Assembly: GCA_019112635.1 (NCBI GenBank)
Contig: DXIX01000026.1
Coordinates: forward strand, 1-38,180
Length of the DNA: 38,180 nucleotides
From: Candidatus Blautia intestinigallinarum
GTDB taxonomy: Bacteria > Bacillota > Clostridia > Lachnospirales > Lachnospiraceae
Direction: 5' to 3'
The notes under the pieces are model-generated. The model saw nothing but the letters and a program-made list of their open reading frames with translations, was not told the origin of the DNA and made no database searches. Shown here one piece after another: positions 1 through 8,846 of the stretch. Both the position numbers and the translations under genes were made by a program. How positions within the stretch are numbered: position 1 is the first letter of the stretch; each line of letters begins with the position of its first letter.

Positions 1-486
1 TTGCCCTATGTAGCTTAGCATATATGGGGATGGGAGGATTGATTCCACCATCCTGCTCCCTGTAACTTATCCACCATATCAGTTCATTATAAAAATCTTA
101 GATTTTTGTCTTGACAACTGAGCCACTATAACGAATGCTTTTTTGATTGAGTAAACAATATATCAGTAAGAAAAAATATCCAAGAATACATTTTTCAAAA
201 AATTTGCAGGCAGAAGACCAGGGGGTGTTGAAATATATCAAGGAAAATGGTATGATAGACCCGTTATATGTCAAAAACATTTGATGACGTATGTTGGATG
301 TGACGAAATGTCCAGGATGAGACAGCGAGATCTGTCGCCATACCTGCTGTCCCCGATTTTTAAAAGTGACATTCCAGGAAAGAGGCTGCGTCGAAAGCTT
401 CTTTTTTTGTTTTGTGAAAAAAAGCTTGAATGAGAACAGTTTTTTGCAAAATAAAAATTCAGTATCCGGGAAGATCATGAATAAAG
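1..486. other. Gene-free stretch upstream of pheST
   Basis: I see no supportable gene here. The stretch is AT-rich with frequent stops on both strands. It holds a possible hairpin near 28-53 (GGATGG pairing with CCATCC), an AT-rich inverted repeat at 91-107 (AAAAATC, 3-base loop, GATTTTT) and an intrinsic terminator at 379-412, listed separately. The terminator implies that a transcript from the left, or a small RNA inside this stretch, ends before the pheST promoter. Short open frames exist (for example 284-433) but have no ribosome binding site, and the longer one runs through the terminator hairpin. Confidence 0.5.
379..412 (+). terminator. Intrinsic terminator upstream of pheST
   Basis: AAAGAGGCT (379-387) pairs with AGCTTCTTT (396-404) around an 8-base loop, and the T-run continues to 408, then gttttg. 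A competing hairpin is possible in which the T-rich arm pairs with the downstream A-run and a second AAGCTT at 422-427. No gene feeding it is visible in the window. Confidence 0.6.
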
Positions 487-514
487 AAACGAATATATTG
501 AATAATATTCGTTT
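487..514. promoter_or_regulatory. Inverted repeat, candidate operator over the pheST -35 box
   Basis: AAACGAATAT (487-496) and ATATTCGTTT (505-514) form a perfect 10-base inverted repeat with an 8-base centre. The centre and right arm contain the -35 hexamer TTGAAT of the pheST promoter. The position suits a repressor that occludes RNA polymerase, but the regulator is unknown. It could also form an RNA hairpin if transcribed from upstream. Confidence 0.5.
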
Positions 515-526
515 TGAGGGTATAAT
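498..526 (+). promoter_or_regulatory. Sigma-A promoter of pheST
   Basis: -35 TTGAAT (498-503), 17-base spacer, perfect -10 TATAAT (521-526). Predicted start of transcription is near 533, giving a leader of about 45 bases. The leader is too short for a phenylalanine T-box and has no T-box sequence. Confidence 0.75.
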
Positions 527-576
527 CGAGATAAAAAGATTTATCCAAGGAAGACATAAAAGAAAGGAAAAGAAGT

Positions 577-1614
577 ATGAGAGAGAGATTAGAGAAAATC
601 CAAAGCCAGGGATTAGAAAAAATCGAATGCGCGAAAAGCGTGGAAGAGCTGCAAGCTGTTCGTAAGAGCCTCACAGGAAAAAAGAGTGAACTCTCAGAGG
701 TTTTGAAAAGTCTTGGCAGTCTGCCGCAGGAATCCAGAAAAGAAGTGGGTATTCAGGCAACGGAGATCAAAAATATATTTCTTGAGAAACTGAAAGAGAA
801 GGAGGAACAGCTGATCGCGGCGAAGAGTGTTCTGGATGAGCCGATCGATCTGACTCTGCCGGGGACGTCCATCAACCGTGGCACCCTTCATCCGGTAACC
901 CAGATGTGCTATGATTTGAATGATGCCTTTTTGTCCCTTGGATTTGAAGTGTTTAGCGAAGACGATATCAGCAGCGAGAAGTTCGCTTTTGATAATCTGA
1001 ATTTTGCCCCGGATCATCCGGCAAGACAGATGATGGATACTTACTGGATCGATGGAACCCAGGACAAGTCTGCCAATGAGAGACTTTGTCTTAGACCTCA
1101 TCTGACAGGAGCGTCTGTGCGCTATCTGATGAAGCATGGAGCACCTGCGCGATTTGTGTACCCGGGACGTGTTTATCGAAATGAGAGTGTGGATTCCGGC
1201 CATGAGAGAGCCTTCTTCCAGTATGAGGCCTTGATTGTTGATCATGATTTCTCATTTTCATCCGGAATGGTAATGATTCAGACAATTTTGGAAAAAGTGT
1301 TTGGAAGGGAAGTCAATGTCCGCATGCGTGAAGGATTCTTCCCGTTCACAGAGCCGGGCTATGAGATCGATATGGAATGTCTGGTCTGCGGAGGCAAGGG
1401 ATGTAAGGTCTGCAAACACAATGGCTGGCTGGAAATTATGCCGGGCGGTGTCATTCATCCGAATGTATTAAGAGCAGCGAATCTTGACCCGGATGAGTGG
1501 ACTGGTTTCTATGTAAATATCGGACTGGAACGACTTGTAATGATGCGCTATGGTGTTGATGATATCCGGCTATTCCACAGTGCAGATTTGAGATTTTTGA
1601 ATCAGTTTAAATAG
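577..1614 (+). CDS. pheS: Phenylalanyl-tRNA synthetase alpha subunit
   Basis: Catalytic subunit of the cytoplasmic alpha2-beta2 PheRS, which charges tRNA-Phe. At 345 residues it has the usual family length. The N-terminal 90 residues are the charged tRNA-binding coiled coil. The class II core follows, with the HPVTQ region after the hinge, GHERAFFQYE around motif 2, and motif 3 GLERLVMMRYGVDDIRLF at the C-terminus. A CxxC-GGKG-CxxC cysteine cluster before GWLEIMPGG resembles the zinc-knuckle-like insert seen in many Firmicutes PheS. The ATG at 577 follows AAAGGAAAAG at a suitable distance. pheT follows after 14 bases, so the two are one operon driven by the promoter at 498-526. Confidence 0.97.
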   Translation: MRERLEKIQSQGLEKIECAKSVEELQAVRKSLTGKKSELSEVLKSLGSLPQESRKEVGIQATEIKNIFLEKLKEKEEQLIAAKSVLDEPIDLTLPGTSINRGTLHPVTQMCYDLNDAFLSLGFEVFSEDDISSEKFAFDNLNFAPDHPARQMMDTYWIDGTQDKSANERLCLRPHLTGASVRYLMKHGAPARFVYPGRVYRNESVDSGHERAFFQYEALIVDHDFSFSSGMVMIQTILEKVFGREVNVRMREGFFPFTEPGYEIDMECLVCGGKGCKVCKHNGWLEIMPGGVIHPNVLRAANLDPDEWTGFYVNIGLERLVMMRYGVDDIRLFHSADLRFLNQFK

Positions 1615-1628
1615 GGAGGACAGATCGA

Positions 1629-4052
1629 ATGAAAGTATCATTAAATTGGGTAAAAAGGTATGTGGATTTACCGGCAGACTTGACTCCGAAGCAGATTGCC
1701 TATGATTTGACCCTGAGAACCGTGGAAGTTGAGGATGTGGAAGATACAGGCGCAAAATATCACGATATCGTAGTAGGTAAAATTCTGGAGATCCGTGAAC
1801 ATCCGAATGCAGATATGCTGAAAATCTGTATCACAGATATCGGAGAGGCAGAACCGGTGCAGATCGTGTGCGGAGGTTCAAACCTCTATGAAGGAGAGTA
1901 TGTAGTAGTGTCCAAGCCGGGGGCGGAAGTCGTATGGCATGGACAGGGAGAGCCGGTTAAGATTAAGAAGACAAAAATGCGCGGAGAGACTTCTTATGGT
2001 ATGATCTGCGGCGCCACCGAGGTATATCTGGAGAACTTTTTCCCACCTAAGGACGAGAGAGAAATCGTTGATCTGAAGGGCGTGGAATGCACACCAGGCC
2101 AGAACATCTCAGATGTTGTATATATGAATGATACCGTTTTTGAGATTGATAATAAATCACTGACCAACCGTCCTGACCTGTGGGGCCATTACGGAATTGC
2201 CAGAGAATTGTCAGCAATTTATGACGCACCGCTTAAGGAGCTTCCGCAAGTAGAGCTGGATCCGAATCTGCCGGAATATAAAATCGAGATTCAAGAGCCG
2301 GAAAAATGCCGCAGATACTTCGGCGTGGAGATAGAAAACTTGTATGATAAAGAAGCGCCATTATGGATGAAAGCTGCGATTATCAATGGTGGAATGCGGC
2401 CAATCAGCGCAATTGTAGATATTACGAATTATGTTATGCTAGCTGTGGGACAGCCGGAACATGCATTTGACAGAACTCATGTAGATGGAGAGCAGATTAT
2501 TGTAAGAAATGCAAAAAAAGATGAAGAATTACTTCTTTTGGACAATAACTCTATTCTTATGACAGAGGGAGACTTAGTTATCTGCGATGCAGATAATGCC
2601 ATGGGTCTGGCCGGAATCAAAGGTGGTAAGAAGGATTCTATCCTTCCAGAGACTACAGGCGTGGTTCTTGAGGTTGCGAATTTCTCTGCCAGCACAATCA
2701 GAAAGACTGGAAAGAGATTCGACGAGAAGACGGATGCTTCTATCCGATACGAGAAAAATATTGATACAGAGCGTGTAGATCAAGGTGTTGCTCTGTCTTT
2801 AAAACTGTTCAAAGAGCTGTTCCCGGAGAGCAAAGTAGTTGCTTACGGAGATAAGTATCCGATCAAAACAGAGCGTGCAGTGATTGACGTGCCGAAAGCT
2901 TTCCTGGATGTGAGACTTGGTAAAGTTCTGCCGAGAGAGGTCATCGAGAAAGTGCTCAAAGCACTGGGATATGATGTGGAATTCAAGGATGATATCTATC
3001 ATGTGGTTGCACCGGTGTGGAGATCTACCGGTGATGTATCCATCAAGGATGATGTCATGGGTGATATTGCCCGTCTGCTCAGTTTCCAAAGCTTTGAGTC
3101 GAAGCCGCTGACGATCAAATTTGAACATGCTGTGAGACAGAATTATGTGCTGCTGGAGAGAAGACTGAAAGAGTATCTGGCTTTCCGGTGCGGATTTAAC
3201 GAGATTTATACCTATCCGTGGATCGATATCAAATACATCAATGCAGCGAAGATTGATACTACAAATGCGGTCAAACTGGCGACTCCGCCAGCTCCTGATT
3301 TCGCAAATCTCAGAAGCTCTCTGATACCGGGAATGCTGGAAGCAGTGTCAAAGAACCTGAGATATTTTGACGCTTTCAGAATCTTTGAGATGGCACAGGT
3401 TGTGGAGCAAGGCGAGTATCATGAATCCACAGAAGATGAGACTCTGCCGATTCACAAAAAGTACCTGACAGGATGTATTGTGGGCAAGAACGCAAAAGAG
3501 ATCTTCTATGAGATGAAGGGCGTTGTGGAAGCTATGGCAGAGTTCTGTCAGATGGAAGAGCTGGGATTTGCGCACAGTGAGAAGCCATCCTGGGCAGATA
3601 TCAATGCATATCTGAATATTACCCATAAGGGTGAGATCATTGGAGCGATTGGACTTCTGTCTGTGGCAACTATGGCAGATTCCAAGATCAGACGTACCAA
3701 TGTAGCTGCCTTTGAACTGAATGTGGATAAATTGGTTCCGCTTCCATCCAGAACCAATGAGTATAAAGCTCTGCCGCTGTTCCCGCTGGTAGAAAAAGAC
3801 TTGTCTCTGCTGGTGGATGAAAGCGTGACATGGAAGAGCATTGCGAATACTGTGAGCCCGAAGGTAAAAGAACTGGAATTCATGGAGGAGTACAAAGGAA
3901 ATCAGATTCCGGAAGGAAAGAAATCCATTATGCTCCGTGTGAAGATTGGAAATGATGACGGAACAATGACTTCGGAACAGATCAATGCGAAGATGAATCA
4001 TATTCTGGAAGCTCTGAACAGACAGTGCGGCGCAGAACTGCGTACAGAATAG
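1629..4052 (+). CDS. pheT: Phenylalanyl-tRNA synthetase beta subunit
   Basis: Beta subunit of PheRS, needed for tRNA-Phe recognition and editing of mis-charged Tyr-tRNA-Phe. Its 807 residues match the bacterial family. Domains in order: an N-terminal EMAP/OB-type tRNA-binding domain (about residues 40-155, with EHPNADMLKIC), the B3/B4 editing domain (about 210-380), the B5 domain (about 405-475), the catalytic-like core (RRLKEYLAFRCGFNEIYTYP onward) and the C-terminal FDX-ACB anticodon-binding domain (from about 710, ALPLFPLVEKDLSLLVDE). A good GGGAGGA site lies upstream. The gene ends just before a strong terminator, closing the pheST operon. Confidence 0.97.
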   Translation: MKVSLNWVKRYVDLPADLTPKQIAYDLTLRTVEVEDVEDTGAKYHDIVVGKILEIREHPNADMLKICITDIGEAEPVQIVCGGSNLYEGEYVVVSKPGAEVVWHGQGEPVKIKKTKMRGETSYGMICGATEVYLENFFPPKDEREIVDLKGVECTPGQNISDVVYMNDTVFEIDNKSLTNRPDLWGHYGIARELSAIYDAPLKELPQVELDPNLPEYKIEIQEPEKCRRYFGVEIENLYDKEAPLWMKAAIINGGMRPISAIVDITNYVMLAVGQPEHAFDRTHVDGEQIIVRNAKKDEELLLLDNNSILMTEGDLVICDADNAMGLAGIKGGKKDSILPETTGVVLEVANFSASTIRKTGKRFDEKTDASIRYEKNIDTERVDQGVALSLKLFKELFPESKVVAYGDKYPIKTERAVIDVPKAFLDVRLGKVLPREVIEKVLKALGYDVEFKDDIYHVVAPVWRSTGDVSIKDDVMGDIARLLSFQSFESKPLTIKFEHAVRQNYVLLERRLKEYLAFRCGFNEIYTYPWIDIKYINAAKIDTTNAVKLATPPAPDFANLRSSLIPGMLEAVSKNLRYFDAFRIFEMAQVVEQGEYHESTEDETLPIHKKYLTGCIVGKNAKEIFYEMKGVVEAMAEFCQMEELGFAHSEKPSWADINAYLNITHKGEIIGAIGLLSVATMADSKIRRTNVAAFELNVDKLVPLPSRTNEYKALPLFPLVEKDLSLLVDESVTWKSIANTVSPKVKELEFMEEYKGNQIPEGKKSIMLRVKIGNDDGTMTSEQINAKMNHILEALNRQCGAELRTE

Positions 4053-4060
4053 AAGAAGAA

Positions 4061-4098
4061 CCCCCCCTGTGATTTTGTGAAATCACAGGGGGTTTTTT
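4061..4098 (+). terminator. pheST terminator
   Basis: CCCCCTGTGATT pairs with AATCACAGGGGG around a short loop and is followed by TTTTTT. Strong rho-independent terminator starting about 8 bases after the pheT stop. Confidence 0.92.
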
Positions 4099-4123
4099 GG
4101 AACTTCTTATTTTGAAAAAAAGA

Positions 4124-4152
4124 TTGACAAATTATAAAAGAAATGTTAAGCT
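4124..4152 (+). promoter_or_regulatory. Promoter of the leuA T-box transcript
   Basis: -35 TTGACA (4124-4129), 17-base spacer, -10 TAAGCT (4147-4152). The -10 is weak, but TG one base upstream makes it an extended -10. It sits directly before the T-box leader. Confidence 0.5.
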
Positions 4153-4164
4153 TATTTCCATCAA

Positions 4165-4460
4165 ATATTAAAAATGCGTTGATGAGGATTAGTACATATC
4201 ATCTTGGAGCACAGAGAGCTGTTGGCAGGTGGAAAACAGCGGAAGGGATATGTGGAACTGCCCTCGGAGCGGCTGTCCAAAATCCGAAGAGGAGAGTAGG
4301 CGCAGACGGGGTCCCACCGTTATAAGGGAAGGATATAAGGTTCACAGGAATCCGTATCCCTGAGTGTATGAGGAAACTCATGAATAAGAGTGGTACCGCG
4401 CAGACAGACTGTCTTTCGTCTCTTACAGCATAAGCTGAAAAGAGCCGGAAGATTTTTTTT
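4165..4460 (+). promoter_or_regulatory. T-box riboswitch, leucine specific, upstream of leuA
   Basis: Transcription-attenuating leader that senses uncharged tRNA. Stem I base pairs CATATC (4195-4200) with GATATG (4247-4252); the AGAGAG/GTTGGCAGGTGG elements of the distal stem follow at 4213-4232. The specifier is most likely CTG at 4258-4260 (context GGAACTGCCC), a leucine codon. The T-box sequence GAGTGGTACCGCG (4388-4400) has TGGT to pair with an ACCA tRNA end, as expected for tRNA-Leu. A terminator-like hairpin (CTCTT...AAGAG with AGC/GCT, 4420-4443) precedes a run of T at 4453-4460. The downstream gene is leuA, which agrees with a leucine specifier. Confidence 0.93.
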
Positions 4461-4490
4461 ACTAATTTTTAAGAGCAGGAGGAAAAAACA

Positions 4491-6146
4491 ATGATGAATG
4501 CAGCCAAATACAGAAGACAGTATTTTTTACCGCCGGAAAGATGTATGGAATGGACAAAGAAAGAGTATATTGACCATCCGCCGATTTGGTGCAGCGTGGA
4601 CTTGAGAGATGGAAATCAGGCTCTGGTGATTCCCATGAGTCTGGAGCAGAAGGTAGAGTTTTTTAAACTGTTGGTGAAAATTGGTTTTAAGGAGATCGAG
4701 GTGGGATTTCCGGCAGCTTCTGAGACAGAATATAATTTTCTGCGCACATTGATTGATCAGAATCTGATTCCGGAAGATGTGACAATTCAGGTTCTCACCC
4801 AGGCCAGAGAGCATATTATCAAGAAGACTTTCGATGCGGTGAAGGGTGCGCCAAGAGCGATCATTCATCTTTATAATTCCACATCTCTGGCACAGAGAGA
4901 GCAGGTGTTCCATAAGTCTCCGGAGGAGATCAAGCAGCTTGCTGTGGATGGTGCCATTTTGCTGAAAAAGCTGGCGGATGAGACAGAAGGAAATTTCCTG
5001 TTCGAGTACAGTCCGGAGAGTTTCACCGGAACAGAGCCGGAGTATGCACTGGAAGTATGCAATGCGGTGCTGGAAGTCTGGAAACCGACTCCTGAGAAGA
5101 AGGCTATTATCAACCTTCCTGTGACGGTTCAGCACTCCATGCCTCATATTTATGCCAGCCAGATTGAGTATATGTGCAAGTACTTGAAGGACAGAGAGAA
5201 CGTGATCGTCTCTCTCCATCCTCATAATGACAGAGGATGCGGTGTGGCGGACGCAGAGCTGGGTGTTCTGGCAGGAGCAGACCGTGTTGAGGGAACGTTG
5301 TTCGGAAATGGTGAGCGTACCGGAAATGTGGACATTGTGACTTTGGCCATGAATATGTATTCTCAGGGTGTGGATCCGGGACTTGATTTCTCTGATATGC
5401 CGGAGATTTGTGAGAAATACGAAGAATTCACAGGAATGAAGATTGATGAGAGAAGTCCTTACAGCGGAGCGCTGGTGTTTGCTGCATTCTCTGGATCTCA
5501 TCAGGATGCTATTGCGAAAGGAATGCACTATCGGGAGGAGCACGATCCGGATCACTGGACAGTACCTTATCTTCCGATCGACCCAACAGATATCGGACGG
5601 AACTACGATGCCGATGTAATCCGTATCAACAGCCAGTCCGGAAAGGGCGGTGTGGGATATATCCTGGAGACCAAGTATGGTCTGAATCTGCCGCCTAAGA
5701 TGCGTGAGGCTATGGGATATGTGGCGAAGGCAGTGTCCGATCATGTGCACAAAGAGCTGATGCCGGAAGAAATCTTCGAGTTGTTCAAGAAGAACTTCGA
5801 GAACGTAGTGAAACCACTCAGTATCAACGAAGTACATTTCCAGCAGACCGAAGAAGGCATTACGACTCAGGTGACTTCTTCCTTCAAGGGCAGAAAGATT
5901 ACGACCGAGGCGAAGGGAAATGGCCGTCTGAATGCAGTCAGCAACGCTTTGAAGAAAGCTTATGGCTTGAAATACGACCTGATTACTTATCAGGAGCATG
6001 CGTTGGAGCAGAGTTCCAGCTCCAGAGCGATCGCCTATGTGGGAATCCGCAAACCGGATGGAGGACTTGCCTGGGGAGCAGGTGTGGATCAGGATATTAT
6101 CCGTGCATCCATCGATGCTCTGGTCACAGCAATCAACAATCGATAA
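4491..6146 (+). CDS. leuA: 2-isopropylmalate synthase, long type
   Basis: Condenses acetyl-CoA with 2-oxoisovalerate, the committed step of leucine synthesis. The 551-residue protein has an HMGL-like TIM barrel with the metal-binding Asp in SVDLRDGNQAL (about residues 36-46) and HPHNDRG, then a linker and a C-terminal LeuA allosteric (leucine-feedback) domain from about residue 430. The N-terminus and DLRDGNQAL resemble the long form known from actinobacteria rather than the E. coli form. The second Met codon is 3 bases on; AGGAGG precedes both. It is controlled by the T-box at 4165-4460. No leuB, leuC or leuD is adjacent, so it is a stand-alone biosynthetic gene here. No clear terminator follows. 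Confidence 0.95.
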   Translation: MMNAAKYRRQYFLPPERCMEWTKKEYIDHPPIWCSVDLRDGNQALVIPMSLEQKVEFFKLLVKIGFKEIEVGFPAASETEYNFLRTLIDQNLIPEDVTIQVLTQAREHIIKKTFDAVKGAPRAIIHLYNSTSLAQREQVFHKSPEEIKQLAVDGAILLKKLADETEGNFLFEYSPESFTGTEPEYALEVCNAVLEVWKPTPEKKAIINLPVTVQHSMPHIYASQIEYMCKYLKDRENVIVSLHPHNDRGCGVADAELGVLAGADRVEGTLFGNGERTGNVDIVTLAMNMYSQGVDPGLDFSDMPEICEKYEEFTGMKIDERSPYSGALVFAAFSGSHQDAIAKGMHYREEHDPDHWTVPYLPIDPTDIGRNYDADVIRINSQSGKGGVGYILETKYGLNLPPKMREAMGYVAKAVSDHVHKELMPEEIFELFKKNFENVVKPLSINEVHFQQTEEGITTQVTSSFKGRKITTEAKGNGRLNAVSNALKKAYGLKYDLITYQEHALEQSSSSRAIAYVGIRKPDGGLAWGAGVDQDIIRASIDALVTAINNR

Positions 6147-6226
6147 ATTTTAAGATATTTTTACAAAATTTAGACAATTATGTCGATAAAAAATTGGCTG
6201 ATTCCGCTAAAAAAGGTTAAAATCGC

Positions 6227-6255
6227 TTGACGAATCCTCAAATATTGAATATAAT
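6227..6255 (+). promoter_or_regulatory. Promoter of the SleB-type hydrolase gene
   Basis: -35 TTGACG (6227-6232), 17-base spacer, perfect -10 TATAAT (6250-6255). A vegetative sigma-A form, not an obvious sporulation sigma promoter. Confidence 0.75.
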
Positions 6256-6313
6256 TTTCTTATATATTTCAAAAATATTACAGAAAAATTAAATGTGAGG
6301 AAAGGATTTCACT

Positions 6314-7192
6314 ATGAAGGGGAGGAAGATTCAGCGAAAACGTAAAATTCGCCTGATAAAGAGATGCATGAGAATTTTGCTGAATGAGCTGTACCGCTTC
6401 CTGAGAAGATGGAAGAGAAGGTATCCTCATGGCATGGCGGTGGTTTGTACCTGCCTGGTTGTCGTGGCAGCGGTGATCACCGGATGCAGAATTTTTGTCG
6501 GGGTGAATCACAGTGATGTGTATGCGGCGAAGGAAGAACAGGCCGTGGCAGTTCAGCAGGACTTGATGCCCAGCGGTCTGGCCGGAGTCATAAACGGTGT
6601 GCTGGAGACCCAGAACCGGGCGCAGACCGTGGCGCGGATCGGCACATCCTGTGAGGAAGTGATTGTGGGACAGCGGATGAGTACCAGCGGTCAGGAAGTA
6701 CAGAAGGTGGATATGAGCGCCAGCGCTCAGAGTGCCGTGGAGAATCTGAACAGCCAATCTGTGGAGAAAGCGGCATCTTCCACAATGATGAGTGACGAAG
6801 ATTATGATACTCTGCTGCACATTGTGGAGGCAGAGGCCGGCGGGGAAGATATCAAAGGAAGAGTTATGGTGGCGAATGTGATCATGAACCGTGTGAAGAG
6901 TGATCAGTTCCCGGATACGGTCACGGAAGTAGTCTGGGATACGGAAGGCGGCTATCAGTTTTCCCCGACTTATGACGGAAGAATTGAGACTGTGGAGATC
7001 TCGCCGGAGACACGGGAAGCTGTGAAGATGGCCCTGGAAGGCACGGATTACTCCCAGGGGGCTCTGTTCTTCGTGGCCAAAGATCAGGCTTCCAAGGAGA
7101 ATGTAGCGTGGTTTGAGAAGGATCTGAAAGAGTTATTCGAACATGGTGTTCACACCTTTTATACCTATCCGGATGAGGAGACAGTCAGCTAG
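6314..7192 (+). CDS. Membrane-anchored SleB/CwlJ-type cell wall hydrolase
   Basis: Predicted peptidoglycan hydrolase of the Hydrolase_2 family (spore cortex-lytic SleB/CwlJ and related vegetative enzymes). Of 292 residues, the first 35 are very basic, followed by one membrane segment (about residues 40-65, AVVCTCLVVVAAVITG). A Ser/Gln-rich linker reaches to about 155. The catalytic domain starts at LLHIVEAEAGGED, which holds the conserved glutamate, with ANVIMNRVKS, YQFSPTYDGR and ALFFVAKDQASKENVAWFEK following. The N-terminal topology suggests a non-cleaved anchor with the enzyme outside. It has its own promoter and terminator. Spore germination and vegetative wall remodelling are both possible; the sigma-A-like promoter favours the latter. 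Confidence 0.85.
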   Translation: MKGRKIQRKRKIRLIKRCMRILLNELYRFLRRWKRRYPHGMAVVCTCLVVVAAVITGCRIFVGVNHSDVYAAKEEQAVAVQQDLMPSGLAGVINGVLETQNRAQTVARIGTSCEEVIVGQRMSTSGQEVQKVDMSASAQSAVENLNSQSVEKAASSTMMSDEDYDTLLHIVEAEAGGEDIKGRVMVANVIMNRVKSDQFPDTVTEVVWDTEGGYQFSPTYDGRIETVEISPETREAVKMALEGTDYSQGALFFVAKDQASKENVAWFEKDLKELFEHGVHTFYTYPDEETVS

Positions 7193-7228
7193 AGAGAATT
7201 CTGCTTTGCGGAATTCTCTCTTAATTTT
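7192..7228 (+). terminator. Terminator after the hydrolase gene
   Basis: GAGAGAATTC (7192-7201) and GAATTCTCTC (7211-7220) form a perfect 10-base stem with a 9-base loop, followed by TTAATTTTT. The stem begins at the last base of the stop codon. Confidence 0.92.
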
Positions 7229-7239
7229 TGGAAAGTACA

Positions 7240-7269
7240 TTGGACTTGAACGCTTTTTTGTGATATCAT
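7240..7269 (+). promoter_or_regulatory. Possible thrC promoter
   Basis: -35 TTGGAC (7240-7245), 18-base spacer, -10 TATCAT (7264-7269). It lies between a strong terminator and thrC, where a promoter is required. A second TTGAAC at 7246 is too close to the -10. A small GGGGA/TCCCC hairpin lies in the leader near 7289-7301. Confidence 0.5.
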
Positions 7270-7331
7270 GGGAAACAACGCAGATAAAGGGGAGATTCCC
7301 CCAGTTGATTATGGGAAGAAAGGAAGAAGTT

Positions 7332-8822
7332 ATGGAAGTTCTATATAAGAGTACGAGGAGTGAGAATGCTCCGGTGACAGCGTCGATGGCGATCTTAAAA
7401 GGTTTGTCAGAGGACGGCGGACTGTTTGTTCCTACCCAGATTCCGAAGCTGGATGTAAAGCTTTCTGATCTGGCGCAGATGAGTTACCAGGAGGTAGCCT
7501 ATGAGGTGATGAGCAGATTTCTCTCAGATTTCACGGAGGAAGAGTTGAAATCCTGTATTGCCAACGCATATGATGCTAAGTTTGACACGGAGAAGATTGC
7601 GCCGATCAAGGAAGTGAACGGTGTGTATTATCTGGAGTTGTTCCACGGCGCTACGATTGCCTTTAAGGATATGGCCCTGTCTATTCTGCCGCATCTGATG
7701 ACGACGGCGGCGAAAAAAAACCAGGTGAAAAATGAGATTGTGATTCTCACTGCCACATCCGGAGATACCGGAAAGGCAGCGATGGCTGGTTTTGCGGATG
7801 TCCCGGGTACCAAGATTATAGTCTTTTATCCCAAACATGGTGTCAGTGCCATCCAGGAGAAACAGATGGTGACCCAGAAGGGAGACAACACGTATGTGGT
7901 GGGAATCACCGGTAATTTTGATGACGCTCAGACCGCTGTGAAGAAAATGTTCAATGACAGACAGATGGCAAAAGAACTGGATGCGGCCGGCTTCCAGTTC
8001 TCATCAGCCAATTCCATTAATGTGGGACGTCTGGTTCCTCAGGTTGTATATTATGTCTATGCTTATGCGACACTGCTCCGTGATGGAAAGATTCAGGAAG
8101 GACAGAAGATCAACGTGGTCGTTCCCACCGGCAATTTTGGGAACATCCTGGCGGCTTATTATGCGAAGCAGATGGGGCTTCCGATTCAGAAACTGATCTG
8201 TGCGTCCAATGAGAACAAAGTGCTGTTTGATTTCTTCCGTACAGGAACATATGACAGGAGAAGAGAATTTAAGCTGACTTCTTCCCCATCCATGGATATT
8301 CTGATTTCCAGCAATCTGGAGCGTCTGATTTACAGTCTTACCGGAGAGGATCCAAAGCTTTGCCGTCAAATGATGGAGTCACTGAGCAAGGATGGCTGCT
8401 ATACGATCACAGAAGAGATGAGAGAGGGACTGTCAGACTTCTATGGTAATTTCTGCAGTGAGGGAGAGACCTCCGAGGCGATCAGCGCGACTTTCTACGG
8501 AGGAGGATATGTCCTGGATCCCCACACAGCAGTGGCAGCTGGAGTGTATCAGAAATATTTAAGACAGACAGAGGATTCCACAGTGACTGTGATTGCCTCC
8601 ACAGCGAGTCCTTACAAATTTGCCAGAAGTGTTATGGGAGCCATCGACAGTACCCGCTATGAGGGGCTGGGCGATTTTCAGCTGATTGAGGCTCTGACAA
8701 AGGTATCGGGTGTGCCGATTCCGAAGGCTGTGGAAGAGATCAGGACTGCACCGGTACTTCATGACCGGGTGGTGGATGCCTGTGACATGCCGGACACTGT
8801 GAGAGAGATTCTGGGAATATAG
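7332..8822 (+). CDS. thrC: Threonine synthase, long form
   Basis: PLP enzyme that converts O-phosphohomoserine to threonine. Translation from ATG 7332 (after GAAAGGAAGAAG) gives 496 residues and the typical N-terminus MEVLYKSTRSENAPVTAS; the frame is open upstream to 7143 but that part has no family features. The threonine synthase N-terminal domain covers about residues 1-85. The PLP lysine is K112 in FHGATIAFKDMA, and TATSGDTGKAAMAGF is the phosphate-binding region. At about 496 residues it belongs to the long class (yeast/E. coli-like) rather than the 350-residue Bacillus class. No hom or thrB neighbours it, so it is transcribed alone. Confidence 0.94.
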   Translation: MEVLYKSTRSENAPVTASMAILKGLSEDGGLFVPTQIPKLDVKLSDLAQMSYQEVAYEVMSRFLSDFTEEELKSCIANAYDAKFDTEKIAPIKEVNGVYYLELFHGATIAFKDMALSILPHLMTTAAKKNQVKNEIVILTATSGDTGKAAMAGFADVPGTKIIVFYPKHGVSAIQEKQMVTQKGDNTYVVGITGNFDDAQTAVKKMFNDRQMAKELDAAGFQFSSANSINVGRLVPQVVYYVYAYATLLRDGKIQEGQKINVVVPTGNFGNILAAYYAKQMGLPIQKLICASNENKVLFDFFRTGTYDRRREFKLTSSPSMDILISSNLERLIYSLTGEDPKLCRQMMESLSKDGCYTITEEMREGLSDFYGNFCSEGETSEAISATFYGGGYVLDPHTAVAAGVYQKYLRQTEDSTVTVIASTASPYKFARSVMGAIDSTRYEGLGDFQLIEALTKVSGVPIPKAVEEIRTAPVLHDRVVDACDMPDTVREILGI

Positions 8823-8846
8823 AAGAGCCAGGATTCTGTGTATGGT

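Noticed and set aside
190-284. Possible remnant of an integrase-like N-terminus (QAEDQGVLKYIKENG...)
   Set aside because: About 30 residues only, with no start site and no continuation in any frame. The resemblance is from memory and too weak to call a pseudogene.
284-433. 49-residue open frame upstream of pheS
   Set aside because: No ribosome binding site, and the frame runs through the terminator hairpin at 379-412.
527-576. Phenylalanine T-box in front of pheS
   Set aside because: The leader is about 45 bases and contains no TGGTACC-type T-box sequence or specifier stem.
4527-5999. Long open frame on the - strand, opposite leuA
   Set aside because: Shadow of the leuA codons; leuA is certain from motifs and its T-box.
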